Positions 25,361-36,516 of a DNA stretch of 64,000 nucleotides are shown here, in pieces. The position numbers and the translations under genes were made by a program. Source of the DNA: Sapria himalayana (taxonomy: Eukaryota > Streptophyta > Magnoliopsida > Malpighiales > Rafflesiaceae); assembly GCA_029783825.1 (NCBI GenBank), contig JAREIK010000781.1, positions 620,001-684,000 of the forward strand, written 5' to 3'. Position 1 is the stretch's first letter. Each line of letters starts with the position of its first letter. Below the pieces are notes generated by a model, which was not told the origin of the DNA, did not search any database, and worked only from the letters and a program-made list of their open reading frames with translations.

Positions 25361-28300
25361 TTAATATGAATAATATTAAAATTAATATCTCAACAGTATT
25401 ATCCCTAAAAATCATAAATACTAATATTTTTGGAAGAAAATACTTTTTCATCGTACCAAAATATACCTCATATATGGGCCTTGTAGCCCAAGGGGTTGAG
25501 GAGCGTAAGGTGGCCATCCTAGAGGTGTCAACTAGTCCGAGCAGCCCAGACACGATCCACGAAGCGACATGGTTCAGCCGTGCTTTGTCCTGAACCATGC
25601 TCGGCCGGAAAGAACCACGAGCCACATAAGCCCAGGGACCAACTCTGGGCCATGGGTCAAGTCCCATCGGGTGTGACCGCCAGATGTGACAAATTATTTT
25701 TTTTAAAAAAATTCAGCCAGATATGTGGGATCATACTTACGTGTCCGATTATAATTGGTCGACCACATAAGCCATCCACTCTTTTTCACGCAACTAGCTT
25801 CCAGCACGGTTTGACACGGCCCTACACTATGTGGACCAACCAGGCCAAATTGCCAGTTCCCACGGCATGCCACGGGAATAGAGGTGTCAAACAGGCCGGC
25901 CCATTTTTTTTAGCACGAGCGTGCCTTTGTGCTGGGCCCGGCCGTATGTTCGGACCTCTTGGGACCGTGGGTCGGGTCCAATCAGACCCGACCCACGATC
26001 TTTTTTGCTGGAGGGGCGATCACGGGGTCGTGCTCGGGGGACACCCGACACAGGAGGAACCCGTGCCACGGGCCGAACCGTGCCGGGTCAGGCACGGCAC
26101 GGCACGGCTCGTGCCTAACCCGTGCAAGGGATTTTCCCGTTCCGGGCAAGCCCAGGCACGGCCGAACCATGCCGTGCCTCGTGCCGGGCTGGGCCAGCCA
26201 GGCACAGTTGACACCTATACACCGTGACCATGTCCAGCACTGCCCATTCGACAACTCTACCCCATCCGTACGATATTAATGTGATGTTTGGTAAAAAAAC
26301 AGACTCGCTTATTATTATTATTATTATTTTATTTTTTTTATTTTTTATTCTTGTTCTAATAGTTTTTATATTAGTAGCTCGAGTCATATAAGAAGGCTGC
26401 AAAATCATTTAAAACTTACATATCAGTGATGAAGAGGCTGACGAGGCTCGGAGGCACATAATCGAATGCTGGATTAACGACGTGAAGAAGAGGAGAACCA
26501 GCCCCACTTGCAAGATCAAGGCAATCTGAAAATTCACCAAAATCCAATATCTCTCCCGGGGATCTCAATTCGTTCAGCTTCCCTCCGAGCTCCTCGGGAT
26601 ACAAGGGGCACAACTGTAAAACAAGCCACCTCCAACACGTGACATAACAAGCTCAAATGCAATTAGAGAATTTCACCATGATTCCGGGCCATGTGCGGCA
26701 CGGTTCTGGGCCTTGAGCCCTTGACCTGTGGCCCATATGATACAACTTAATGAAAACCGTGCGGAGCTCACCTTGTGGATTCCCGCAAGTACCACGAAGG
26801 GCACGGCGTGCCTCTTGGCCGCGAGGGCGACCATATTCAAGCCCACGGGGGCAATGGCAGTGCCATCGGCCAGCACAGCATGGGCCCCGACAATAACCTT
26901 CAAAGATTGAAACTCAAGCCCGGTGAACCTGCGTCCGAGATCAAGAGAACACGAGACACAAAACACACACAGAGTTGGAAGCGAACCAGATTGGCTCTCG
27001 AAAGCACGGCAAAAACAGCAGCATCAGCAACCAAAGTTGTTTGCACTCCTCTCGCAGCCAACTCCCGAGCAAGAGCGTGCCCCTCGAACTTTGGAGAACC
27101 CTCTGCAACAAACACTCGGAATGATCTTTTCTTCTCCTCCGCAGCCAAGAGAAACTCCGACACCGCCCTTGATCGTCCAAACGTTAATATAACCTCGCTG
27201 AGATCAAAACAAAATCTGTGAGACATAATCCCGGCATAGGGGCGGCCCCAAACTCCTACTCTGTGTGGTGCGTCATACGAGCAGTATATCGAGTGCTGAG
27301 ACCCGGCAAACTCAATATTTCTGATTTTCAGGGGTACACTTGTCAAGGCATCGACCAATCTGATCGAAATTACGAGGGGTAAAACTGAGAATTTACACCT
27401 TAAATGTTAGGTTTCTTTCATTAGCAGTAACTTGCAGTGCTAACAAGTCACGGCAAGGTCTGGAACCATGCTCGGACTTGGGTCATGCCAGCCCAAGGCA
27501 AAGCTCGAGCCGTGGTGAGCCAGAGGCTGGCATTAGAGGTCCCGGCCCGGCACGAGGAACGGCATGGGAAAATTCCGTGCCGGGGCCCGTGCTGTGCCGT
27601 GCCCGACCCGGCACGGTTCGGTCCGTGGCACGGCACACCAGCACGGGTTTGTCCCGTGTCGGGTGTCCCTTGAGCCCGACCCCGCGATGGCCCCTCCCGC
27701 AAAAAAGACCGCGAGTCGGGTCTGATTTGACCCGACCCACGGTCCCCCGAATCCTGAACAGTACGGACAGGCCAGCCCGAGCTGGCCAGGCAAGGCACGG
27801 CACGGCCCGCGGTGCCTGGGGGCCATGCCGGGCCAAGCAATTATAAACCGTGCCGGGCCAGGCACGGCACGGTAGAGTAACCGTGCCTGGCCCGGCACGG
27901 TACAGTAACCATGTCTGGCCCGGCACGAAGACACGCTCGTGCTCAAAAAATGGCCCGGCCCGGCCCATTTGACACCTCTAGCTGGCATGCACGTGCCTCT
28001 CCAATTATTATGGTCCACCAGCACTATGACAATGACCCAGAACCGGGTCACTGAAAATTGGGCATCTGGATTTCTGTGACCCGCCCGTGCTCGGACATGT
28101 TTAGAATAAAAAAAAACTTGATTTTTTTTAAATTTTTTATTTATATTTATCCACTAGGCAGCATGCCTACTGCCTGCTGCTTGCATTAGCCCATTATTTT
28201 TGTGATGGCTAGCTAGGTTAGCCGAGGATGCCGATGTCATTGCCATGGCAGCTGGTCACGTGTTGATAGGGGCAAGGGCATCGCACATAGCTGCAGCCTG

Positions 28301-31300
28301 TGGAGGCTAACCCAAGCTTGCATAGGTTAGCCGCGGGCCAGTCCAAGCACTAGATCATGTCTGGCCAGGTCATGGCTCAATACGGTCAAATATCTCAAGA
28401 AGGCCATCAGGTCATGCCGGCACGTCTAATCTTATGACTTTTAAAAATTTAGACCCAACTAACCCAAAAACCACAAGGCTTAGCCACTACAATTAATTTA
28501 CTCGATTATATTTTATATAACAAATATTTAAAAAATAGAATAAGCAGTTTAAAAATTTTCAGAAAATAGAGAGTTGAGAAAAAAAGAGAAGAAATTATAG
28601 ATTTATAATTTTTTATTAATAATTTATTACTTAACCAGCAAGACAATAATATGCACCACTAGACTAACTTATTATTATATATAATATATTTTGTTTTAAT
28701 AAAATTTAAATAAAAAATATATATTTTATTTTTAATATACGTAGATAATGTTATTACTACAAAAAATGAGTTGAATAATACAGTCACCGACATACTCGGC
28801 AAACTTATTATCATATTTATTTATTTTATATATTATACTAGACAAATTCTTATTTATATAATATATTATTTTTAATCAACTCTATTAAAAATTATATTTA
28901 CGGTAAATGCTTTAATTATTAAATTCTTATTTATAATTTTATTTGATTTTTATTAAGCCTACTGATAATTGTTTGTAATTAGACGTGGTCAGATCATCCG
29001 AGATGTTTATTATTTATCTTATCTATGATAACTATTTTTTATATTTTTTCTAAAAATTTTATTTTTAATTCTATAATTCTTAATCTTATCATACATTTAT
29101 CACACCAATGATAAAGGTGTGTAACTGAGCCGAGCCGAGCCGAGTCGAGCTTTAATCAAGCTCGGCTCAGCTTGAGCTCGAGAAGAATTTTAAAATCTGA
29201 GCTCGAGCTCGACTCGAGCTGGTTCATGAGTTGCTCGAGCTTAACTCGAGCCCGCTCGCCAAATGCTCATTTATAGCAACCTCGAGCTTGCCCGCTTAGT
29301 TAGGTCATAAGCTCGGGAAAGGGTTCATTTAAAGCTCGACTAGAAGCTCATTTAGAGGTCGTTTAAATTGCTTGTTTAAGGCTCGTTTTGAGCTCATTTT
29401 GAGCTCGTTTAGATTGGTTGCTTAAAAGGCTTATATTGAGCGCTTTTAGATTTCATTTAGATCATTTGTTTAGAATGAGCTCATGAGCCTGTTCACGAGC
29501 CTGATTTACGAGCTTGCTCACGAGCCTGGTTCACGGGCATGATTAACGAGCTTGCTCGTGAGCCTGGCTCACGAGCCTAATTTACGAGCTTGCCCATGAG
29601 CCGACAAGCTTAATGGGACTTGGACTCGGCTCGTTTAACTTATGAGCCTCAAAATAATGTTTGAGCTCGGCTTATTTAACTTAATAAACGAGTTCGAGCA
29701 AGCTTCCAATAAGCCGAATGTCAAGTAGCCCGCGAGTAGCTCGGCTCGATTACACCCCTAAATATAATAGTCATAATTAGAGCCATTTAGAAGATTATTT
29801 GAATCGCACATATGAAGAGATCAGATTTATTGTTTCACGGCCATTCACTTTCGTTTGTCAGAATCAAGTCTCGTTATATTATTTTCGATTTAATTTTCCG
29901 CAAAGGGGCAAATAATATTAAAATTAGCAAGCATTTCATCAAATACTATTATGCTTGATGAATCTCTCCTCCTCCAAACATAATGTCTATGATATTTATA
30001 TTTTAGGATAAAGAAATTATAATTTAATTAATTCTCGTAATTAATTCAACCAAAATTGTAGGAAATTGCAGCAAAATAGCAGTCGAGGGGATAGAAATTA
30101 CTCTTGGTGAATATGCTCCACAGCTTGTTCAGCAATCTGCTCATGACAAGTAGCAATGTCCTGAATAAGCTCATTAACTGCTTCCATAACATTATGCCTC
30201 AGTTTTCTGCTCCTTGAATTTTCATCAGCAGCTGAAGAGAAATGACGTCACAACTATTTCATCACCCACAGAGGATGAGAAATGACCAAAAAACCAGCTT
30301 CATTGTTGTTGGTAAAGGCACGTGCCATATTAATTTTTTTTTATTTTATTTTTTTTGTAATTTCATATAACAAATCAACACTCAAATTAAGTAATTACTA
30401 ATTATCTTTAAGCGCTCACACACACACACACACACACATATATCACTACATATTATACAATTTTAATCAAATAAAGATGAAATAATCATTATCTGAAAAT
30501 GCTAAAACTAACAAAAATTCAAAAATACACATAGTAAAACAATTATACCATCATCATTCTCATAGATCTCATAAGAGCTCTAAAGTTAAATATGCTTAGT
30601 CATAATTACTATTAAGACGATTGACCAGTATGTAAGTTTATCATATATATCTACCCTAAGGTTGGTAAGAAGAGATAGGAATGAGGGTAATTTTTTTTTA
30701 AAAAAAAAAGCATAATTTTCAACATATTTATAATTTATATATCTATATGAATATGCGTATAAGTGTATACACACACACACATATACAAGTCATGTGACTA
30801 ATACCTATATGTTCCAAAAAAGATTGGGCAACATTAGGGAGCATTTGAAGTGTTCCTTGTTCCAATATATTTAAATAAAATATATTATATAATTGATATT
30901 AAACATTTATGTGCATTTATTCAAAATTATTTGAACGATATGAGTTCAGAAGTGATGAAATGCAATATTCATAATTATTTGAATGGGCGCGCATTAGATA
31001 TGGTCAAGAGTGATTCGAAATGAGTTAGCATAATTCACTAGATTTAGTTAGGATGGTAGATGCTCCACAACAAGGGTTGGAGCAAACACACTTGCGTTGC
31101 ACTCGAGTGCATCTCACAAAGGATGTTAAACATGGAGGGAAGATTAATGCATTTGTTGTACTTTTGATGAGAACACCCGACATGCATGCTGACACAGTAA
31201 TCACTTTTTTCTATCATATAAGGATATTTAATGTATGAATCATGTGTAGAAGCAAGCACGTGCAATAGCGGGAGCACATTCACAAGGTGGAAAAAATGGC

Positions 31301-32382
31301 ACACATAAAGGTAGGCATGGAGGAGGTAACAAAAGGGCGTGGCAGCACGAACCTAACCCAGATAGACCATGACGTGTCGGGGAGTTGGGCAAGCATGGTG
31401 CAAAACAAGCTAGCTTAGAGCTGATCCAGGCTAGTCCGGCCTAACCAGGGCCACGACTGTGCTTGATAGGCATGGCCCATCCCATCCTGACACAACCCAA
31501 CAAGCAACCACTAGCCTTCCGGCCAATGGGCGGTGTCGGGTTTCACTCTTTTAGATGCGTGCTACCATGGCTACATTGCCTCCACAATAAAAAAAAAATG
31601 CATATGATAGCTTTATTTAACACGAGGGCAGCATTTCAATGCAAAAAAACATTGCAATCAACAATTCTACCAAGTGTGTAGATGGAGGAGTTCCAATTCA
31701 CACATAAATAATACTCACATTTGGGTTTTCCATCAGGGTCGCCTCCTGACCGAGAACAATGAGGTGGCGATGGATCATCATCCCGATCACGATCACGATC
31801 ACCATGATCATCACTTAGCTTTGTCATAGCCAACTCCTCCGACGAAGCTGTTTCCAGAGACATGTCCTCCTCCCTGACAATGTGCAAAATGCGCCTCACA
31901 ATATTCCCCACAGCAAGCTCTGCAAGCACTTCAAACAACATGCCATAAACAATCCGACAAACAATGACCCATTCATGGATTACGGACATCATGCCAAATG
32001 AGGAGCCATTCTAACTACTAAGCAGCAAAGGTGTCCAACGAGCCATGATGGGCAGACCCTGCCAAAAATTCTTGGGGCCCACCTGGCCACGGTGTCATGC
32101 CGGACACGACAAGGTCCATCCCATGGGGCCATGCCTTGCCGATATGGCAGCAAGAACGGGGGAGCCCACTAGCCAAAGGGGTAAGAGTCAAGTCAATGCC
32201 AATATGACAAAGCTAGGAACAAAACCATGACCAACCCACTACTAACCCCAAACTAGCCTAGGTTAACTGTCAAGCACCCTAGGCCCTAACTTTCGACCAT
32301 GTATCCCACCCCTAGGCTAGGCTGGTGACATGGCCCCCGATCTTATTTTAATTCTTAATCTCTCTTTCTTTCTTTCTTTCTT

Positions 32383-32415
<33 letters not shown>

Positions 32416-35400
32416 GTATGTATGTATGTATATGTATGCATGTATAAAATTTTTAAAAGATCAAATTATTTTAAAATTTAAAACTATAAATATAATATGA
32501 ATGAATATCAATATTAATAAGTACAATAAAAAAATATATTGAAGTTTGAATTAAATATAAAAATGAAATACAAATCGGTACTTCACTAGTAGTGGTAACT
32601 AGTAATATAAATATAATATTACTATGTATGATTCATATCATTACACCTCGAAGTCTATGAATCATTAGTTTCGAATATGTCATTATCTACTTACAACTCT
32701 TTAACTCTATCTCAGAGTTTCATCCATGTATTCTCTTGAAGTTTTATGTATGACAAAGCTTCGAGAATATATGAAATAATATGATCCTCATATCTAAAAT
32801 TATATTCACAACTATAAAAAAATAAACTCCAATGATATACTAGATACCTGAGGGGTCAGTAAATCATATATTATTATAAATAACACAAAAAATAGATTCA
32901 TATGATTACCATCAACTGAATATATCATGATATTTTATATTATTATGAGATAAGATAAAATAATAATTATTATTTTAAGTATATCAACAACTCACTCTAA
33001 TTCGGCTAACTTCTTTATCATTTGCTCATAACTAACTGAATAAAAAAATTATCTCCAAATATGATAGCAATCTCCATATTCAGTGATTAACAAAAACTGT
33101 CCAATTTATTTTTATGAAATTTAAATAAATTTTCTAATTATTCGTAAAAATTATCCTCATATTCTTATAATTGATTCATATAAGTAATTATAAATAGATA
33201 ATAATATTTTATGTCCATCCAACTTTAACCCTAAGATCTAAATAGGGAACTAAGTAATAAAAAATAAAATAAAGAACAAATATTTTAAATATTTTATTTA
33301 CATCATAATAATTATATCACTAAAATATAAATATTCTCTAAATTAATTAAAAATATTACTCATATTACATATACATTTATTTATAATATCAGTCACGTAA
33401 GTTTATACCAATGAACACATATTCATCATATCAGAAAAATTTTTTATAAATTTTAACAATAAAAATTACATGTCTCAATTTGATTCATTGATTATTATTT
33501 TATCAATTTTACTATAAAACATAATTAAATATTATATATTAATATCTAGCACATAAATCCAACATGAAATATGTAGAATTCATATGCATCTACTGTATAT
33601 TTAAAATTTCTTTTTTTTCAAGCATATTGACTAACTTAATGTTATCCATCTCATGTATTTTTTTTTATTTTTGAGTGTTATAATAATTTTCTTTATGTTA
33701 GTTGTCATTCTAGGTAACTAAATTATTATTTTATTTTTTTTACTAATATTATTTTGTAGAATCAGAATGTCTTCAAGAAATTTTTTTTTTGAAACTAAGC
33801 ATGATGAACTATCTGTTGTTACCTTTAGGATTAGGTATTTCACAATGCACTAAGTATTATTAATTTATTTTTTATTTATTCTCAACAATAACTTATTCTG
33901 GTCAAACAGAGAATTTTGAATAATAATATAAGAGAAATCTCTACCTTATAGTGTGAAACATGTTAGCTAAGAAATAACTTAAGAGCTTCCAATTACTCTC
34001 CGAAAGAAATGGATTGGTCTTACTTAGAACCTTATTTTATAGATAATGTCATACGTATGTCTTCCTTATCCTTTATCATTTTTCTTGCTTCTCTTGATAG
34101 TAATAAGAAATTCACTGTTTCCTTCTAAAACATTGTGTTATTCAAAATGATATTTGGTCATGTTGGAATAAATGAAAACCCTCCACTCAAATAACAAATT
34201 GGACTCATGAATTATATATCTCAATCTTATGGAACATCTATTCTTAATTTCACATGAGCATTAACTATAAAGATTAGTCCAAATAAAAAGATAGATCACA
34301 TGAAAGCATTATCGCATGAATGTTTGTCTTAATTGTAAGAAATTTAACTCAAATATTTGAAATGTATTATCAAAATAATTTTTTTTCTCCAGATGCCAAC
34401 ATAATCTTAATATAGATATTTATGTTACTGGTACCATCTCATAGATGAAGAATATGCTAATCAAATATAAAAATTAATTTTCTTCATGATAATTAAGAAT
34501 AAGATATATATGAAGCAATTACATAAATTTTAAGTAGTACTGTCAAATTTATTTATCAATTATGAATTATATTATATGGCTTCAAATAATCATCTAGTAC
34601 TAAATTTGTGAGACATTGTATTGCCATAAAGAATTTGGAATTGCAACTCAGACATATTTGATATGATAGAGAGCAACTCGACTCAACCTAAATCCAACAC
34701 ATATCAATCCGAGTTATGACTCAGCCTAAATCTAGCGTATATCAACCCGAGTTATGACGACCCAACCCAAATCCTTAAACCCCAACCCAACCAAAACTAA
34801 AAGCATGAAACTCATATTGAACTCAAGTTGGGTTCAAATTGGGTAGCAAGTTTGATAACATGTTAAATATAATTACACCAAGTAAATTAAACAAAAATCA
34901 AATTATATTTCATTCTAATAACAAATAATATCATGTGCACTTAGAAAAGTGATGAGAGTACCCATATAGATCTAGAGAGAAAATATACAACATGAGAAGT
35001 GATTAAAAAATAAGAAAAGTTGGGTTGTCATGTCGAACAACATCAACAAGAATACTTCCAACTAAACCAAACAAAATTAAATTATACACAAAATTTGTCA
35101 TGAGTAATTGAGTCAACTTTTGACTCACCACAATAACAACTAGGTCACCAACAAACCACCACCAAGTAAAAGCCTATATGACTCCTAAAATAGTATCTAT
35201 TGACCCAAATAAGAAATTAATTCTAACACAAAATGTAACATCATAAAATCCACTTCTTCGGTGAGATGATTGAGAAAGAATTTTTATCTTTGAGTGGGTG
35301 ACAATTAGAAAAGATTGCCAAGAGGAAATTACTAACAAGCTAATGAAGAAGTTGTTGTTCTTTGGTATACTTAATAATAATTTTTTCTTTTATTTTCATT

Positions 35401-35887
35401 GTGATATTAACATTTAGAGAGCTAGAACATTCTTATTGCCCTGAAATAGTGCTAAGTATTTTTAAGAGTGAGTTTGCATTTCTTATCGCCCGGATAATTT
35501 CACTTTGTTTTTTCAAAATGCTCGAGAACGGAAACTAGGTCTCCATTGATATGAAACAAAAATCACAAAATTACAAAAAAAAATTAAGAACATACCAACA
35601 GGATTTGCAGCGATCAGCAATTCTCCGACAGTTTTAATGGCATCTATCAAGGATCCAGCCTGATTTATGCAAGGCAGTCTGTGCTGTGAAATCACAAATC
35701 GCAGCAACTCAGCTGTTTGATTCGCAGTGGCCTGTGAACCCTCGACCTTCCTTTCGTAGAACAAAAACAACGATGAACATGAGAAACAACACATAATGTT
35801 TCCGCTTGAAAGGCCGCACTATTCTAGAACTCACCGTTTTTTAAGTTTGTTAAGAAAATGTTGAACCATCGCGTGCACATCTGCCAT
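25179..35887 (-). CDS. translation initiation factor eIF2B subunit beta
   Basis: Eight minus-strand exons: 35835-35887, 35596-35750, 31719-31919, 30102-30231, 26987-27197, 26772-26897, 26420-26613, 25179-25275. Phases join exactly and give 388 residues. eIF2B is the guanine-nucleotide exchange factor that recharges eIF2 with GTP for translation initiation; beta is one of its regulatory subunits. An N-terminal helical region (GSQATANQTAELLRFVI; VGNIVRRILHIVREED) leads to an acidic low-complexity linker (RDRDRDDDP). The Rossmann-like C-terminal domain follows: EVILTFGRSR, FRVFVAEGSPKFEGH, VGAHAVLADG, HAVPFVVLAG, LNELRSPGEILDFGEF, NPAFDYVPPSLVSLFITD. The last exon keeps the family-typical GGH and YYSAEDLV. 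The start at 35887 is the only good ATG before the conserved region. Introns of 2.9 and 1.1 kb carry hAT-related insertions. Confidence 0.96.
25322..25357. repeat. (AAT)n microsatellite
   Basis: About eleven AAT triplets within eIF2B beta intron 7. The frame across it encodes poly-Asn and is not a gene. Confidence 0.95.
25879..26219 (+). mobile_element. non-autonomous hAT element (MITE-like)
   Basis: A 341-bp GC-rich insert in eIF2B beta intron 7. It begins TAGAGGTGTCAAAC (the hAT terminus) and ends GTTGACACCTATA. It contains the family hairpin (13-bp perfect arms 25966-25978 and 25984-25996, spacer around CAATCA, same orientation as the full element) and dense GGCACGG words. Flanks CACGGGAA and CACCGTGA agree at only 5 of 8 positions, so the duplication is decayed. 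It has no transposase. Long GC-rich ORFs through it are by-products of composition. Confidence 0.85.
27534..27980 (-). mobile_element. non-autonomous hAT element with perfect 8-bp duplication
   Basis: A 447-bp insert in eIF2B beta intron 4, flanked by the identical 8-mer GCTGGCAT (27526-27533 and 27981-27988). The right end reads ATTTGACACCTCTA. The left end, TAGAGGTCCCGGCC, lacks a few bases of the usual terminus. The family hairpin is at 27707-27744 with spacer TGATTT, so the copy is inverted relative to the full element. It is dense in CCGTGCC/GGCACGG words. Five overlapping GC-rich ORFs here are artefacts. Confidence 0.92.
27989..29111 (-). other. eIF2B beta intron 4, middle part
   Basis: AT-rich intronic DNA with one GC-richer patch at about 28190-28430 (words such as GCTAGCTAGGTTAGCCG and GGCCAGGTCATGGC). 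The patch may be another decayed GC-rich repeat but has no recognisable ends. Confidence 0.5.
29112..29760. mobile_element. non-autonomous element with GAGCTCG-rich sequence (hAT-like ends)
   Basis: About 650 bp in eIF2B beta intron 4. It begins TAAAGGTGTGTAACTGAGCC and ends GAGCCGAGC-like words running into TACACCCCTA; the reverse complement of the end reads TAGGGGTGTAATCGAGCC. The interior is saturated with GAGCTCG, GCTCGAG and ACGAGC words. Similar GAGCTCG-rich short elements are common in angiosperm genomes. Terminal similarity to the TAGAGGTGTCAAAC family is partial, so it is a separate family. No clear target duplication was found. Confidence 0.7.
30232..31718 (-). other. eIF2B beta intron 3
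   Basis: 1487 bp. A (CA)n run sits at 30418-30440. A GC-richer stretch at about 31320-31560 has words like GGCATGGCCCATCCCATCC, suggesting a decayed hAT-related repeat without identifiable ends. The remainder is AT-rich. No gene is seen. Confidence 0.6.
31920..35595 (-). other. eIF2B beta intron 2
   Basis: 3676 bp. At about 32026-32330 a GC-rich patch starts CAAAGGTGTCCAACGAGCC, resembling the hAT terminus, about 100 bp from exon 3. A mixed TTTC/TC/TA/TGTA microsatellite lies at 32362-32440. At 34670-34760 a sequence with CCGAGTTATGAC is tandemly duplicated. The rest is AT-rich with no recognised gene. Confidence 0.6.
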
Positions 35888-36033
35888 GATTGTTAACAAG
35901 CCAGGGAGAAATATAATCTGAAAGAATTTCGAAGTATTTGTGAGCTGCGAGAACCCTCGACTGAATCTCTAGAAAGTTTCCCCCGAGCTCTTAATCCCGA
36001 CGGAGATATTCTTCAAATGGGATATTTATATAA
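35888..36033 (-). promoter_or_regulatory. eIF2B beta 5' leader and proximal promoter
   Basis: About 150 bp of mixed-composition DNA between the start codon at 35887 and the copia remnant. It must contain the transcription start, or the promoter must extend into the remnant. No certain TATA box is seen. Confidence 0.45.
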
Positions 36034-36036
36034 ATG

Positions 36037-36470
36037 TCTCAAGATACTATGATCTGATCGTGGTGGAAAGTACCTCTTGGGAGTGCTTGAAATTACATCC
36101 CAATTGTCTATGCCTGGTATTCTTCAACAAAATATTACAACAGAGAGAAAAAATAGAACTCTTATGGACATAGTGAGATCAATGATGAGTTATTCAAATA
36201 TGCTTGATTTCTTTTGGGAATATGCGTTAGAAATAATAACTTATGTTCTGAACTTGGTCATATCTAAGCCAATACCTACTAGTATTACTCCAACTAAATT
36301 ATTGGCTGGACATAAGCCTAATTTAAAAACACATTCACTTGTGAGGTTGCCCAACACATGTGTTGAAAGGGAAAACAATTAACTTGGGACAAAAAATAAA
36401 AATTTGTTTCTTCATGGTATATCCTAAAAGAATAAAAAATGGTCTATTTTACAGTCCAGAGATCAAAACT
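36037..36470 (+). mobile_element. Ty1/copia integrase fragment
   Basis: A plus-strand frame reads SDRGGKYLL, then ITSQLSMPGILQQN, ERKNRTLMDIVRSMMSYSN, FFWEYALEIITYVLN and KLLAGHKPNLK. These are the consecutive core motifs of copia integrase (DRGGEY; GTPQQNGVAERRNRTL; FWGYAL; ELW.GRKP). A stop precedes SDRGG, and the frame decays after 36382 (remains of a FLGYP-like segment to about 36440). No LTRs were found. The catalytic Glu region is altered (NITTERKNR where the family has NGVAERRNR). A dead fragment whose left edge lies about 150 bp from the eIF2B beta start codon. Confidence 0.85.
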
Positions 36471-36478
36471 ATATAGTT

Positions 36479-36516
<38 letters not shown>

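Noticed and set aside
25475..25520. tRNA-like sequence around CCTTGTAGCCCAAGGGGTTGAGG
   Set aside because: No cloverleaf or A and B boxes at the right spacing could be drawn.
25520..25700. Separate hAT-like element starting TAGAGGTGTCAACTAG
   Set aside because: The left terminus looks right, but no right terminus, hairpin or duplication was found. It may be a truncated copy, so it was not listed as an element.
25580..26279. Several long overlapping GC-rich ORFs (up to 215 codons) on both strands
   Set aside because: They lie across a non-autonomous hAT element and its edges. GC-rich, stop-poor repeat DNA opens frames on both strands, and no protein family is recognisable.
26673..27358. Plus-strand ORFs of 60-148 codons
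   Set aside because: Antisense shadows of eIF2B beta exons 5 and 6.
27437..28051. Cluster of 120-170-codon ORFs
   Set aside because: They fall inside the hAT element at 27534-27980, overlap each other in several frames and read Arg/Gly/Ala/Pro-rich composition only.
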